Shown here: positions 39,484 to 48,328 of the stretch, one piece after another | Layout: every line of letters starts with the position of its first letter | How positions within the stretch are numbered: position 1 is the stretch's first letter | Source of the DNA: Thioclava atlantica | GTDB taxonomy: Bacteria > Pseudomonadota > Alphaproteobacteria > Rhodobacterales > Rhodobacteraceae | NCBI RefSeq assembly: GCF_000737065.1 | Contig: NZ_AQRC01000011.1 | Location: 1-64,000 of the forward strand | Length of the DNA stretch: 64,000 bases | Direction of reading: 5' to 3' | Position numbers and translations under genes: made by a program | Notes under the pieces: model-generated | What the model was told of the DNA's origin: nothing | Databases searched by the model: none | The model's input: only the letters and a program-made list of their open reading frames with translations

Positions 39484-40853
39484 GGCTCAGAACTTTGGCG
39501 GCTTGTGTCGCAATTGCGGGGACGGTTTCGGGAGCGGCTATCGCCATCTCTGATTCCATGTCGAAAGAACCCGTGCCGCCGGAACTTGCCCAGGCAGGTA
39601 GCTGGATGCCCCAAGGTCCTGAAGCCCCCCAGAACGTTGACATCCCCGTGACGCTGCCCGCGGCGGCATGGGCAGACGATGCACCCGACCTCAGCCCGCT
39701 GCCCCTTCTGCAGGCCGCGTTTGCCGACAGGCCGGTGCAAGCGATCGAGCCACCCCTGTCGACGTGGTCGCGCGACATTGCTCCGGGCGAAACGCTCGAT
39801 TTCTTGCTGTCAGAGGCCGGTCTTGCGGCACCTGACAGAGCCGAAGTTGCCCTCGCGCTTGGTGCGGAATACGATCTGCGACGGCTGCGGCCGGGGCACT
39901 CGGTCACTGTCGCTTCGACCGTGGACGGCAGCCCCCGCACCGTCTCACTCGCCGTCGAGGACGGGGTTCGGATCGAGGTGGTTTTCGGCGAGCAGATGTC
40001 CACGCAGGTCGTGGCTCCGGATCCGGAAATCGTAACCCTTGCCGGCGAAGCCATGATCGACAGCTCGATCTTCGCGGCACTCGACGAAGCCGGCATACCC
40101 GCCCGTTTTTCCGTGGACCTTGCGCAGATGCTGGGTGGGACCGTGGATTTCCGCCGCGAGATGGCCGGTGGCGAAACACTAAGGCTTCTCTGGCGTGAGG
40201 CGCGGGTCGGAGAGGACAGGATCGGACAGCCCGAACTCGCCTTCGCCGCACTGGAGATCGGCGGTTCGCTTTACGAGATCGTATGGCCGGACGACGGCAG
40301 CGGTCAGGCGACGATCTACGTCGATGGCGAGGTGCTGCGCGTCTTCGCACAGCCGGTAGAGGGTGCGCGCCTCAGCTCGGTGTTCGGACGCCGCACGCAT
40401 CCGGTCTTTGGCAACGTCCGGATGCACACCGGCGTCGATTTTGCAGCGGCACGTGGGACACCGGTTCAAGCGACGGCACCGGGGCGGGTCAATTTCATCG
40501 GCTGGCGCGGCGGATATGGTCGCGTGGTCGAAATCTTGCACGGCTCCGACACCATGACGCGCTACGCGCATCTGAGCGCCGTGCCGGAAGACTTGGCACA
40601 AGGCCAACGCGTTGCGGCGGGAGACGTGATCGGCCGCGTCGGCGCGACTGGCACGGCGACAGGTCCGAACCTGCACTATGAGGTGCTCGTGGATGGGCGC
40701 CCGACTGACCCCCTCTCTGACGACCGGCTCGCCGAAGCGGCCGAGAGCGATGCGGATGATACCGCCGCGCTCTCGCGTCTGGCCGAGGCGCGGGCGCTTC
40801 TGAATGAAAACCTCGGCAGCGAGATTGCCAAAACGACAACCGAAAGGCTCTGA
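39480..40853 (+). CDS. M23-family (LytM) peptidoglycan endopeptidase
   Basis: This 457-residue exported protein has an N-terminal signal/anchor, an opacity-associated/LysM-like middle region (APGETLDFLLSEAGL, RLRPGHSVTV) and a C-terminal LytM domain. The zinc ligands are seen in HPVFGNVRMHTGVDFA (H and D) and GPNLHYEVLVDG (H), and the catalytic YAHLS His lies between them, so the active site is complete. It would cleave peptidoglycan cross-bridges. The ATG at 39480 overlaps the SCO stop. Its presence with L,D-transpeptidases in the same island suggests wall remodelling. Confidence 0.9.
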   Translation: MRLRTLAACVAIAGTVSGAAIAISDSMSKEPVPPELAQAGSWMPQGPEAPQNVDIPVTLPAAAWADDAPDLSPLPLLQAAFADRPVQAIEPPLSTWSRDIAPGETLDFLLSEAGLAAPDRAEVALALGAEYDLRRLRPGHSVTVASTVDGSPRTVSLAVEDGVRIEVVFGEQMSTQVVAPDPEIVTLAGEAMIDSSIFAALDEAGIPARFSVDLAQMLGGTVDFRREMAGGETLRLLWREARVGEDRIGQPELAFAALEIGGSLYEIVWPDDGSGQATIYVDGEVLRVFAQPVEGARLSSVFGRRTHPVFGNVRMHTGVDFAAARGTPVQATAPGRVNFIGWRGGYGRVVEILHGSDTMTRYAHLSAVPEDLAQGQRVAAGDVIGRVGATGTATGPNLHYEVLVDGRPTDPLSDDRLAEAAESDADDTAALSRLAEARALLNENLGSEIAKTTTERL

Positions 40854-40856
40854 CCC

Positions 40857-41312
40857 ATGAAACGCATGACACAAGTTCTTGCCATCACGCTCGCCCTGTT
40901 CCCAGCGGCCCAGGCCCTCGCAGAGGCAACGGCGATCGACGTCCGCAAGACCAACGGATGCGGCTGCTGCCTCTCGTGGATGAAACATCTCGAAGAGAAC
41001 GGGTTTGTGCCGACCGGCCAGGACATGTTCGGCGGGCTTCTCGTGCGCTTCAAGCTAGACAACGGCGTGCCGCAGCGCATGGTCTCCTGCCACACCGCGC
41101 TCATTGACGGCTACGTGATCGAGGGCCATGTACCGGCCGCTGACATCCGCCGCCTTCTCGAGGAGCGCCCGGACGCCGTCGGCCTCGCTGTTCCGGGGAT
41201 GCCCTATGGCTCGCCCGGCATGGGGCCAGAAGACGACCGCGAGGCCTATGATGTCTTCCTCATCCGCAAGGACGGGTCGACGGAAGTCTTTTCGAGCTAC
41301 GCCGAAGGATAA
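40857..41312 (+). CDS. DUF411 metal-binding protein
   Basis: This 151-residue periplasmic protein has a signal peptide (TQVLAITLALFPAAQALA) and the DUF411 core, with KTNGCGCCLSWMKHLEENGF at the N terminus, SCHTA in the middle and IEGHVPAADI following. The Cys cluster GCGCC is a likely soft-metal site. Members occur in copper and other heavy-metal resistance loci, sometimes named CopG. It follows the M23 gene by 3 bases. Function is not established in general; binding of a thiophilic metal is a reasonable expectation. Confidence 0.85.
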   Translation: MKRMTQVLAITLALFPAAQALAEATAIDVRKTNGCGCCLSWMKHLEENGFVPTGQDMFGGLLVRFKLDNGVPQRMVSCHTALIDGYVIEGHVPAADIRRLLEERPDAVGLAVPGMPYGSPGMGPEDDREAYDVFLIRKDGSTEVFSSYAEG

Positions 41313-41324
41313 TCTGGCCCGCCC

Positions 41325-42107
41325 ATGGAAAATCTGTCTCCGATAATGCTCGGCTTTCTCGGAAGTCTTGCCGCCGGATCGCTCACAGCAGTCGGAGCAG
41401 TTCCCGTGCTGTTCGGGCGCATCCCGTCTCGGGCCACACGCGATCTGTCGCTCGGCTTCGCTGCCGGTGTGATGCTCGCCGCTTCTTTCTTTTCGCTGAT
41501 CATCCCGGCATTGGATGCGGCGGAGCCGATGTTCGAAAACGGCGCGATGCCTGCGGCCATCGTATGCGTTTCGATTCTTCTGGGCATGGGGGCTGTCGCC
41601 CTGATGAACGAAAAGCTGCCGCACGAGCACTTCAAGACGGGACGCGAAGGGCCCGAAGCGGCGTCTTTGCGGCGGGTCTGGCTGTTCATCATCGCAATCA
41701 CGATCCACAACTTCCCCGAAGGCCTTGCGGTTGGGGTCGGCTTCGGATCCGGAGGTATGGAGGGCGGTCTGCCGCTCGCCATCGGCATCGGGCTTCAGAA
41801 TGCGCCCGAAGGATTGGCCGTCGCTGTATCTCTGCTGGGCGAGGGATATCCGAAGCTGCGCGCCTGGGGCATCGCGGCGCTGACGGGCATGATCGAGCCG
41901 ATTGGCGGTTTGCTCGGGGCCGGCATCATCACACTGTCGGAACCGCTGCTTCCATGGGGTCTGGCCTTTGCCGCGGGCGCAATGCTCTACGTCATTAGCC
42001 ACGAAATCATCCCCGAAACCCATCGCAGCGGCCATCAGAACAGGGCGACGCTCGGTCTCGCAGTCGGGCTCGTTCTGATGCTGTTCCTTGATGTCTGGTT
42101 GGGATGA
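41325..42107 (+). CDS. ZIP/GufA-family metal transporter
   Basis: The 260-residue inner-membrane protein has eight predicted helices and the ZIP metal site HNFPEG in TM4 (IAITIHNFPEGLAVG) and QNAPEG in TM5, with HEIIPE near the end. A short His/Asp-containing loop (KLPHEHFKTG) lies between TM3 and TM4. ZIP proteins usually bring divalent metal into the cytoplasm, so a ZIP in a resistance operon is notable: it may restore Zn or Fe, or be a GufA-type broad importer. It starts 12 bases after DUF411. Confidence 0.9.
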   Translation: MENLSPIMLGFLGSLAAGSLTAVGAVPVLFGRIPSRATRDLSLGFAAGVMLAASFFSLIIPALDAAEPMFENGAMPAAIVCVSILLGMGAVALMNEKLPHEHFKTGREGPEAASLRRVWLFIIAITIHNFPEGLAVGVGFGSGGMEGGLPLAIGIGLQNAPEGLAVAVSLLGEGYPKLRAWGIAALTGMIEPIGGLLGAGIITLSEPLLPWGLAFAAGAMLYVISHEIIPETHRSGHQNRATLGLAVGLVLMLFLDVWLG

Positions 42108-42111
42108 GGCA

Positions 42112-42594
42112 ATGTCACTAAACAAGGTATCTCCGATGATCGGCGTCTTCGCAGCACTTGCTGCGTTCGCGATCGATCAGATCACCAAAGCCATTGTCGT
42201 TGCGAATGCCGTCACTTTAAGCGCCGGAATTCCCGTGTTTCCGGGATTCAACCTCGTCTTTTATCGTAATGACGGCGTGACTTTCGGGATGTTGGGCGGC
42301 GCGCCGTGGTGGAGCCTCATCGCTTTCGCTCTTGCCATCTGTGTTTGGCTGGGGGTTATGCTGTTTCGCGCCGACAATGCGGTGGAAACGCTTGCCTACG
42401 GTGCGATCATTGGCGGAGCCCTGGGCAATGTCATCGATCGTGTGCGGTATCGGGCTGTAACAGACTTTCTCGATTTCTACATTGGCACAACACATTGGCC
42501 TGCCTTCAACTTGGCCGATGTATTTGTCGTCAGTGGCGTGGGGCTCTTGCTCGCCGCGCCATGGATCAGCGCGCGGCGTTCGATCAAGTCGTGA
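42112..42594 (+). CDS. lspA: Lipoprotein signal peptidase (signal peptidase II)
   Basis: This 160-residue membrane protein has four helices and the LspA family boxes. The catalytic aspartates lie in GGALGNVIDRVRY and FNLADVFVV, and the FYRNDGVTFG segment is the conserved N-box. It removes the signal peptide of prolipoproteins. Start ATG 42112 is chosen at the gene boundary 4 bases after the ZIP stop. LspA-like genes are a regular part of lead-resistance (pbr) operons, which supports a Pb/Zn/Cd theme. The stop overlaps lnt by 4 bases (GTGA). Confidence 0.92.
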   Translation: MSLNKVSPMIGVFAALAAFAIDQITKAIVVANAVTLSAGIPVFPGFNLVFYRNDGVTFGMLGGAPWWSLIAFALAICVWLGVMLFRADNAVETLAYGAIIGGALGNVIDRVRYRAVTDFLDFYIGTTHWPAFNLADVFVVSGVGLLLAAPWISARRSIKS

Positions 42595-44138
42595 AGCCGG
42601 AAATTCTGAACCGCATCGCTCTGCGCCACCGTTTGCTTTCGCGGATGACGCTTGGTTTCGCCGCCGGGGCGATGACCGTTCTGACTTTCCCGCCTCTTTC
42701 GATTCTCCTGCTCGTTCCCGTTGCCTATTCCGCGTTGTTTGTCGGGCTTCGCGATCTCTCCTTCGGGCGCGCTTTCCTCGTCGGCTGGGCGTTTGGTCTC
42801 GGCCAGTTCGGTTTCGGGATTTGGTGGATCGCGGAAAGTTTCTACGTCGAGGCCGAGCGGTTTGGGACGATGGCGATTCCGGCGGTCGCGGGATTGTCCG
42901 CAGGTCTCGCGATTTTCCCAGCCATTGCCGCTGCGCTTTTTGCCGAAATCGCGCGGCGCGGAGCCATGGGCAGTCTCTTGGCCTGCCTCCTGTTCGCGAC
43001 CTCCTGGACCGTGGCCGAGTGGTTGCGTGGTCACGTTCTGACAGGGTTTCCCTGGAACCTGGCCGGTTACGCACTTGTAGACTACGCCGCCCTTCGCCAG
43101 ACCGCCGCCTGGGTCGGAAGCTATGGGCTAAGCTTTCTCACCGTGTTCGTCGCGGTACTCCCTGGCGCGGCTGCTATGGCGTCCGGGCGGCAACGATTGA
43201 CCATCTCGCTCATGGCGCTGGCCGGAATCGCGACGATGTGGGCTGTCGGCACGCTGCGCCTCCAGTCGGATGCACAACAGCCACCCGGTGTCGACCTGCG
43301 CATCGTCCAGGGCAACATTCCACAAGAGGAGAAATGGGCTCCCGAGAACCGCGAGGCGACCTTCGCGCGCTATCTTGAGCTTTCAACCCGGCCCGGCGAT
43401 TTCGACGTGCTTCTCTGGCCGGAAACCGCCTTTCCGGGTTTCCTCGATGAGGATACGGAGGCACGGGCCCGCATTGCCGCAGCGCTACCAGACGGCAGAG
43501 TGCTGCTTACCGGTGTGCCGGACCGTGTACCGAGCGAGGATGGCACCCGATATTTCAACACGGTCCAGGCATTTGACGAGACCGGCGAGATCCTGACCGG
43601 ATACGCGAAACACCATCTCGTGCCCTTCGGCGAATATGTGCCATTCCGCGGCTGGTTGCCCATCGAGCGGCTCACGGCGGGTCTGGGCGATTTTACGCCC
43701 GGACCGGGCCCGAGAACGCTTGCGCTTCCGGGTGTGCCGCTGGTCGCCGTGGCGATCTGCTATGAGATCATCTTCCCAGGGCATGTGGTCGACGACCTGT
43801 TCCGGCCGGACTGGATTTTCAACGCGACAAACGATGCCTGGTTTGGCACCAGCATCGGACCCGAGCAGCATCTGGCTTCCGCACGTATGCGCGCCGTAGA
43901 GGAAGGCCTTCCAGTCATCCGAGCCGCGAATACGGGCATCTCTGCGGTCATCGACGCGAGCGGAGAGATCGTTGCGCGGCTCGATACCGGCGAAACGGGC
44001 ATCATCGACGCTAGCCTGCCCTCCGCGCGACCGCCGACACTCTACGCGAGCTTCGGGGACTGGATGCTGTTGGCGCTCATCTTGGCTTCGTGGAGCTGGG
44101 CAATGGCGCCAATGCGACGGCTCACTACCGCCGCATGA
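42591..44138 (+). CDS. lnt: Apolipoprotein N-acyltransferase
   Basis: This protein of about 515 residues has a GTG start overlapping the lspA stop. Six or more N-terminal membrane segments lead to a periplasmic nitrilase-fold domain with the catalytic triad: Glu in LLWPETAFPGF, Lys in YAKHHLVPFGEYVP and Cys in VAICYEIIFPG. The length is normal for Lnt. It N-acylates the lipoprotein cysteine after LspA cleavage. A pair of lipoprotein-maturation enzymes in an inducible metal operon is unusual, as the housekeeping copies are chromosomal and essential. Confidence 0.92.
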   Translation: MKPEILNRIALRHRLLSRMTLGFAAGAMTVLTFPPLSILLLVPVAYSALFVGLRDLSFGRAFLVGWAFGLGQFGFGIWWIAESFYVEAERFGTMAIPAVAGLSAGLAIFPAIAAALFAEIARRGAMGSLLACLLFATSWTVAEWLRGHVLTGFPWNLAGYALVDYAALRQTAAWVGSYGLSFLTVFVAVLPGAAAMASGRQRLTISLMALAGIATMWAVGTLRLQSDAQQPPGVDLRIVQGNIPQEEKWAPENREATFARYLELSTRPGDFDVLLWPETAFPGFLDEDTEARARIAAALPDGRVLLTGVPDRVPSEDGTRYFNTVQAFDETGEILTGYAKHHLVPFGEYVPFRGWLPIERLTAGLGDFTPGPGPRTLALPGVPLVAVAICYEIIFPGHVVDDLFRPDWIFNATNDAWFGTSIGPEQHLASARMRAVEEGLPVIRAANTGISAVIDASGEIVARLDTGETGIIDASLPSARPPTLYASFGDWMLLALILASWSWAMAPMRRLTTAA

Positions 44139-44147
44139 GAAAGACCG

Positions 44148-44660
44148 TCATGCAAAGATGTGGATAGGTGTCCCGTCCTTCACCATTGCATAGATGTCCT
44201 CGATCTCCCGATCCGTGACCGCGATGCAGCCAGCTGTCCAGTCGCGGACATTTGTCGGGTCGATGCCGGGGCGTGGGCCACCATGGATGAAGATGTCGCC
44301 GCCGGGGGAAAGGCCCTGCGCTTCGGCAAAGGCGATGTCGGCCTCGTTCGGATAAGAGATGCCAATCGAAAGATGGTAGGTGCTGTTGGGGTTTCGCCTG
44401 TCGATTGTGTAAACTCCTTCCGGAGTCCGGCCATCCCCCTCGAATTGTTTGTGACCCTCAGGAGCGAAACCCAGCCCGACCGGATAGGTTTGCAAGACGC
44501 GATCGGCTCCGTCGAGAACAAGCAAGCGCTGTCCCTTGTAAAGCCGAACACGGGTGACTTCGGGTCCGTCATAGCTGCGGAACTTGCTGGCACACCCGGA
44601 CAGAAACGCTACCAGCCCGCCCAACAGGACGGCGCGGCGGGGAAATCGGATGGTTTTCAC
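44148..44660 (-). CDS. L,D-transpeptidase (YkuD) lipoprotein
   Basis: This 170-residue protein has a lipoprotein signal ending in the lipobox LSGC (Cys at about residue 23) and a YkuD domain with the catalytic set HGGPRPG and DWTAGCIAV. L,D-transpeptidases make 3-3 peptidoglycan cross-links or anchor lipoproteins. It lies 63 bases downstream of the P-type ATPase gene on the same strand, so it is probably expressed from the MerR-type promoter at 47111-47141. It faces the end of lnt with 9 bases between them. Confidence 0.88.
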   Translation of the reverse strand: MKTIRFPRRAVLLGGLVAFLSGCASKFRSYDGPEVTRVRLYKGQRLLVLDGADRVLQTYPVGLGFAPEGHKQFEGDGRTPEGVYTIDRRNPNSTYHLSIGISYPNEADIAFAEAQGLSPGGDIFIHGGPRPGIDPTNVRDWTAGCIAVTDREIEDIYAMVKDGTPIHIFA

Positions 44661-44723
44661 TGCTCGATGCCTCTTTCGTGAGGTCTGTTATGGACATTAC
44701 GTTACCTTGCAAATGCTGCGTGA

Positions 44724-47078
44724 TCAATGTCCGTGGGCAAGCGCGGCCTTTGCCATCTGTGGGCCAACCTGCTCACCGCCGGACGGCGGCGCCTTGGCCT
44801 CTTGGCTGTTCAGCAGGCGCAGGGCATTGGCCACCACCAGCAATGACACTCCTACGTCGGCTGCAATCGCGCCCCACATCGATGCCAGTCCGAACGCGGT
44901 AGCGACAACGAAAACGCCCTTGGTCGCCAAGGAAATACCGATGTTCTGATGAATGATCGACATTGTCCGGCGCGAATGACCGATCAGCCAAGGCACCTTG
45001 CCGAGATCGTCGGTCATCAGGGCTATATCCGCCGTCTCGATTGCCGCGTCCGAACCAACGGCACCCATTGCGATGGCGTAATGCGCGCGCGCCATGGCCG
45101 GGGCGTCGTTGACCCCGTCGCCGATCATGGCCACCATGTCATGCGTTTCGACCAGTTCTTCGATGGCAGTCACCTTGTCTTCGGGCAGAAGCTCGGCACG
45201 GACCTCGTCGATGCCGACCTCGGCTGCAACAGCGCGCGCTGTCCGCTCGTTATCACCGGTCAGCATGACGATGGTCTTCACACCCTGCGCGTGAAGCTGC
45301 GCCACGATGCCTTTGGCATCCGGGCGGATACGGTCGCGCAATTCCAAGATGCCGGTGACACCGGTGTCGTCGCCCACGGCAACAAGGGTGCTGCCAGCCC
45401 CTTCGATGCGGTCGCGCAAATCCTTCGGAATGGCGTCGCCGAAACCCTTCTCCTCGGCAAACCGGTCCGACCCCAGCCAGATCGACCGGCCGTCTGTGCG
45501 TCCTTCAAGTCCCCTGCCCGGAACGGTTCGGGTATCTTCCGCGGCGGATACCTTGATGCCGTCGGCTTCTGCCCGCGCAAGAATGGCGCGCGCCAAGGGA
45601 TGCGAGGAACGTGCCTCCAGCCCAGCGGCGAGGGTCATCAGATCTTGCGCCGATGCTTTGCCCAGCGGATGCACCGCCGCCACCTCGGGCTCGCCCATGG
45701 TGATCGTGCCGGTCTTGTCCATGGCCAGTGCAGTGGTCTTGCCCGGTGCCTCAACATATGCACCGCCCTTGATCAGCACCCCGGCCCGCGCTGAGGCGGT
45801 GAGTGCAGCGACGATGGAGACCGGTGTCGAGATGACCAGAGCGCATGGGCAAGCGATCACCAGCAGCACGAGTGCATTGTAGAACCAATAATCCCAGGCC
45901 CCCCCGAAAATGAGCGGCGGCAGCAGGGCAATTGCAATGGCGAGAGCCATGACGATAGGCGTATAGATGCGGGCGAATTTCGCCACCCACTGCTCCACCG
46001 GCGCGCGGCGGGCATGGGCGTCGCCGACCATGCGGATAATCTTGGCCAACACGGTGTCCGAGGCGGCCTTCGTGGCGCGCACCGTCAGTGTGCCTTCGCC
46101 GTTGATCGTACCGGCATAGACTTCGTCGCCCCGTTCCTTTGGGACCAGCGCACTCTCTCCGGTGATCGGCGCCTGATCGACGGCCCCTGCCCCATCGACA
46201 ACCTCACCATCCAATGGGATGCGGTCTCCGCCGCGCACGATGAAACGTGCGTTGATAGCAACCGCAGAAGCCGGAACGTCCGCTTCCGAGCCGTCATCAT
46301 GAAGAACTCTTGCCGTCGGCGGCGCGAGGTCGAGCAGAGCTGAAACCGCATTCCTCGCACGCCCGACGCTCCAGCTTTCGAGGTAGAGCGAGAGCGAAAA
46401 GAAGAACGCGACTGTCGCCGCCTCGAAAAATTCGCCAAGCCCGATGGCACCGGCCACGGCGACCACCATGAGCAGGTTCATGTCGGGCGACAGCCGCCGA
46501 GCGGACGACCATGCCTTGGGTGCCACGAGCCAGACACCGAACAGGATCGCAACCGCGAACAGCCCTGCCTCGACCAGTGGCATCGGCGCTTCGCCGTGAC
46601 CCGCGAAGAGGCCGAGCGCCCCGCCCATGCCGGTCTCGATGATGTGCCACAGAAATCCCGCGGCCCAGAAGCCTCCACTGAGCGCCGTAAACAGCCGCTG
46701 TCTTGCAAGATGGGCCGCCTGGTCGACCGACGCGTTCTCGGCATCCCAAGGCTTGGCGGTCATGCCGGTGCTTGCGACCAGTTCTGCAATTTCGCCGTCC
46801 GATAAACTCTTGGCGCTGTCGAGAATAGTCATCCGCCCATTGATCACGTCGAACGCGAGATGCTCGGCCCCGCCGATCTTCGGGCCGACCACCTTGTTCA
46901 GGATTGCTACCTCCTCGGCGCAATCGAGGCCGGACACCTGAAAACTGCGCCCGCCCGCTGGCGCGGGGGTCGCCGGAACGATGTCGCCGCACGTTCCGGC
47001 GCTCCCGCAGCAGCTGCCGCCGCTTGTCTGGGCATCTTCGGCGTGATCGTGGTCGTGACGATGGGTGTCGGGCGGCAT
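44724..47078 (-). CDS. zntA: Heavy-metal P-type ATPase (Zn/Cd/Pb exporter)
   Basis: This 784-residue P1B-type ATPase has an N-terminal His-rich stretch (HRHDHDHAED) and a CCGSAGTC segment, followed by an HMA-like domain with the SGLDCAEE metal motif. It has eight membrane helices with the CPC motif in IACPCALVIS, the phosphorylation site DKTGT, the HP motif (SSHPLA) and GDGVNDAPA. These are the marks of the ZntA/CadA/PbrA subgroup. It pumps soft divalent metals to the periplasm. It is the first gene after the MerR-type promoter at 47111-47141; the exact metal is not decided. Confidence 0.95.
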   Translation of the reverse strand: MPPDTHRHDHDHAEDAQTSGGSCCGSAGTCGDIVPATPAPAGGRSFQVSGLDCAEEVAILNKVVGPKIGGAEHLAFDVINGRMTILDSAKSLSDGEIAELVASTGMTAKPWDAENASVDQAAHLARQRLFTALSGGFWAAGFLWHIIETGMGGALGLFAGHGEAPMPLVEAGLFAVAILFGVWLVAPKAWSSARRLSPDMNLLMVVAVAGAIGLGEFFEAATVAFFFSLSLYLESWSVGRARNAVSALLDLAPPTARVLHDDGSEADVPASAVAINARFIVRGGDRIPLDGEVVDGAGAVDQAPITGESALVPKERGDEVYAGTINGEGTLTVRATKAASDTVLAKIIRMVGDAHARRAPVEQWVAKFARIYTPIVMALAIAIALLPPLIFGGAWDYWFYNALVLLVIACPCALVISTPVSIVAALTASARAGVLIKGGAYVEAPGKTTALAMDKTGTITMGEPEVAAVHPLGKASAQDLMTLAAGLEARSSHPLARAILARAEADGIKVSAAEDTRTVPGRGLEGRTDGRSIWLGSDRFAEEKGFGDAIPKDLRDRIEGAGSTLVAVGDDTGVTGILELRDRIRPDAKGIVAQLHAQGVKTIVMLTGDNERTARAVAAEVGIDEVRAELLPEDKVTAIEELVETHDMVAMIGDGVNDAPAMARAHYAIAMGAVGSDAAIETADIALMTDDLGKVPWLIGHSRRTMSIIHQNIGISLATKGVFVVATAFGLASMWGAIAADVGVSLLVVANALRLLNSQEAKAPPSGGEQVGPQMAKAALAHGH

Positions 47079-47110
47079 GAATGGACCTCTGGATTCGGGT
47101 GCTTTACCAT

Positions 47111-47141
47111 GACATAGCCCCTACAGTAGCTAGAGCTTCAA
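47111..47141 (-). promoter_or_regulatory. MerR-type promoter of the P-type ATPase gene
   Basis: Minus-strand TTGAAG (47141-47136) and TATGTC (47116-47111) flank a 19-bp spacer containing the imperfect dyad GCTCTAGCTACTGTAG. The site lies 33 bases upstream of the ATPase start, as in zntA and pbrA promoters. Confidence 0.8.
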
Positions 47142-47260
47142 GAGCAAAATACGGTGGTATTTCAGTTTGTTTTATTGCTAGAGGATGCGGCGACCGGCTC
47201 CATCACGCCTTGAGGCATGAAAAGCCGATGCAAAGAAAAACAGACACGAAAGGAAGCTTG

Positions 47261-47545
47261 ATGCGGGTTTTGATGCTGAAGCAAAAAATAATTGTTGCAG
47301 TGGCGCTGTCTCTTACGGCCGGGTGCGCAATCCAGCCGACTGGACCGGGCGACTCGGCAGACCGGCGGGGCAAAGTTCCCGAAGCCGTGATTGCAATGGC
47401 TGCCCCGGATCAGGATGTTGCAACCGCGCGCTTGGTGCCCGAGGACGGGTGCTACTGGTACAAACACAGCGGCCCCGTAGAAACAACCTTGCTGCCGCTG
47501 CGCACGGCGAACGGCAATCGTATCTGCACCCCTCGCGAAACTTAA
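47261..47545 (+). CDS. Small putative lipoprotein
   Basis: A 94-residue protein starts at ATG 47261, preceded by AAAGGAAG. Its N terminus is basic and hydrophobic and ends in the lipobox LTAGC, so it is a predicted lipoprotein. The mature part contains two further cysteines, in DGCYWY and RICTP, and resembles no family I recognise. It lies between the ATPase promoter and a transpeptidase gene and points the other way from both. A role in the periplasm under metal stress is only a guess from position. Confidence 0.6.
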   Translation: MRVLMLKQKIIVAVALSLTAGCAIQPTGPGDSADRRGKVPEAVIAMAAPDQDVATARLVPEDGCYWYKHSGPVETTLLPLRTANGNRICTPRET

Positions 47546-47570
47546 TTGCGTTTGCCGTCCGCTGCTTGGC

Positions 47571-48236
47571 TTAGCTGCGGGCAGTCACGCTGTCCTCCGC
47601 CGAGTAAAGATAGGCGGTAGAGCCGGTCTCGACGTTCGGGTAAAGATCATTGATATGAGCCATGACCATCCGTACGCAGCCCGAACTTGCGCGGCCACCG
47701 ATACTCCGTGGGCTCGGAGTGCCATGGATGCGCAAAAGGGTATCGCGATCCCCGACGTAGAGATACAGCGCCCTCGATCCAAGCGCGTTTTCCGGTCCCG
47801 GTTCCATGCCATCGGCAATGTCAGCATAAAGTTCGGGGTCGCGATTGATCATGCTCTGTGTCGGTTGCCAGTGCGGCCACCTGACCTTGCGCTTGATGGT
47901 ATAGACACCCGGCTCGTAGAGGTTCCCCCGCGCGATGGCCACGCCGTAGCGCATCGCGGTTCCACCCTCTTCAATGTGGTAAAGATATCGTGCGACCGCG
48001 TCGACATGGATATCTCCCGGCACGAGACCGGCCTTCGCGACCACACGTTGCGGTAGGAACCGCGGGTGCAATCCCCATGGGTTGGAAGTCTCGGCAACAT
48101 AACCCTGAGGCGTCACCTGTGCGTCCCATTCAGCCTTCTGAGCCTCGGTGGGCCAAGTGTCGGCAAAAGCCATACCGGGACCGGTCACCGAAAAAAGCGC
48201 CGTTGTTGTCTGAATGAAGTGTCGTCTTGTCAGCAT
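47571..48236 (-). CDS. L,D-transpeptidase (YkuD), exported
   Basis: This 221-residue protein has a twin-arginine-like or Sec signal (TRRHFIQTTTALFSVTGPGMAFA). Its YkuD domain has the catalytic motif HGTPSPRSIGG followed by SSGCVRM, which holds the nucleophilic Cys. A conserved substrate-binding region (GVYTIKRKVRWPHW) also matches the Rhodobacteraceae/rhizobial type of L,D-transpeptidases. It has its own MerR-type promoter 62-92 bases upstream. It is the second L,D-transpeptidase of the island and is unrelated in length and N terminus to the lipoprotein form at 44148. Confidence 0.9.
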   Translation of the reverse strand: MLTRRHFIQTTTALFSVTGPGMAFADTWPTEAQKAEWDAQVTPQGYVAETSNPWGLHPRFLPQRVVAKAGLVPGDIHVDAVARYLYHIEEGGTAMRYGVAIARGNLYEPGVYTIKRKVRWPHWQPTQSMINRDPELYADIADGMEPGPENALGSRALYLYVGDRDTLLRIHGTPSPRSIGGRASSGCVRMVMAHINDLYPNVETGSTAYLYSAEDSVTARS

Positions 48237-48297
48237 TTCGTACCCTTTCGGTTCTCACCGGCGATTGATGGCAAGAACGGTATGTGTTCTCCTTGAA

Positions 48298-48328
48298 CAG
48301 ATAGGACTTCTAGTGGCTAGAGGTTCAA
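48298..48328 (-). promoter_or_regulatory. MerR-type promoter of the exported L,D-transpeptidase
   Basis: Minus-strand TTGAAC (48328-48323) and TATCTG (48303-48298) are separated by 19 bp with CCTCTAGCCACTAGAAG in the spacer. The first 13 bases around the -35 (TTGAACCTCTAGC) are identical to the promoter at 36614. Confidence 0.82.
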
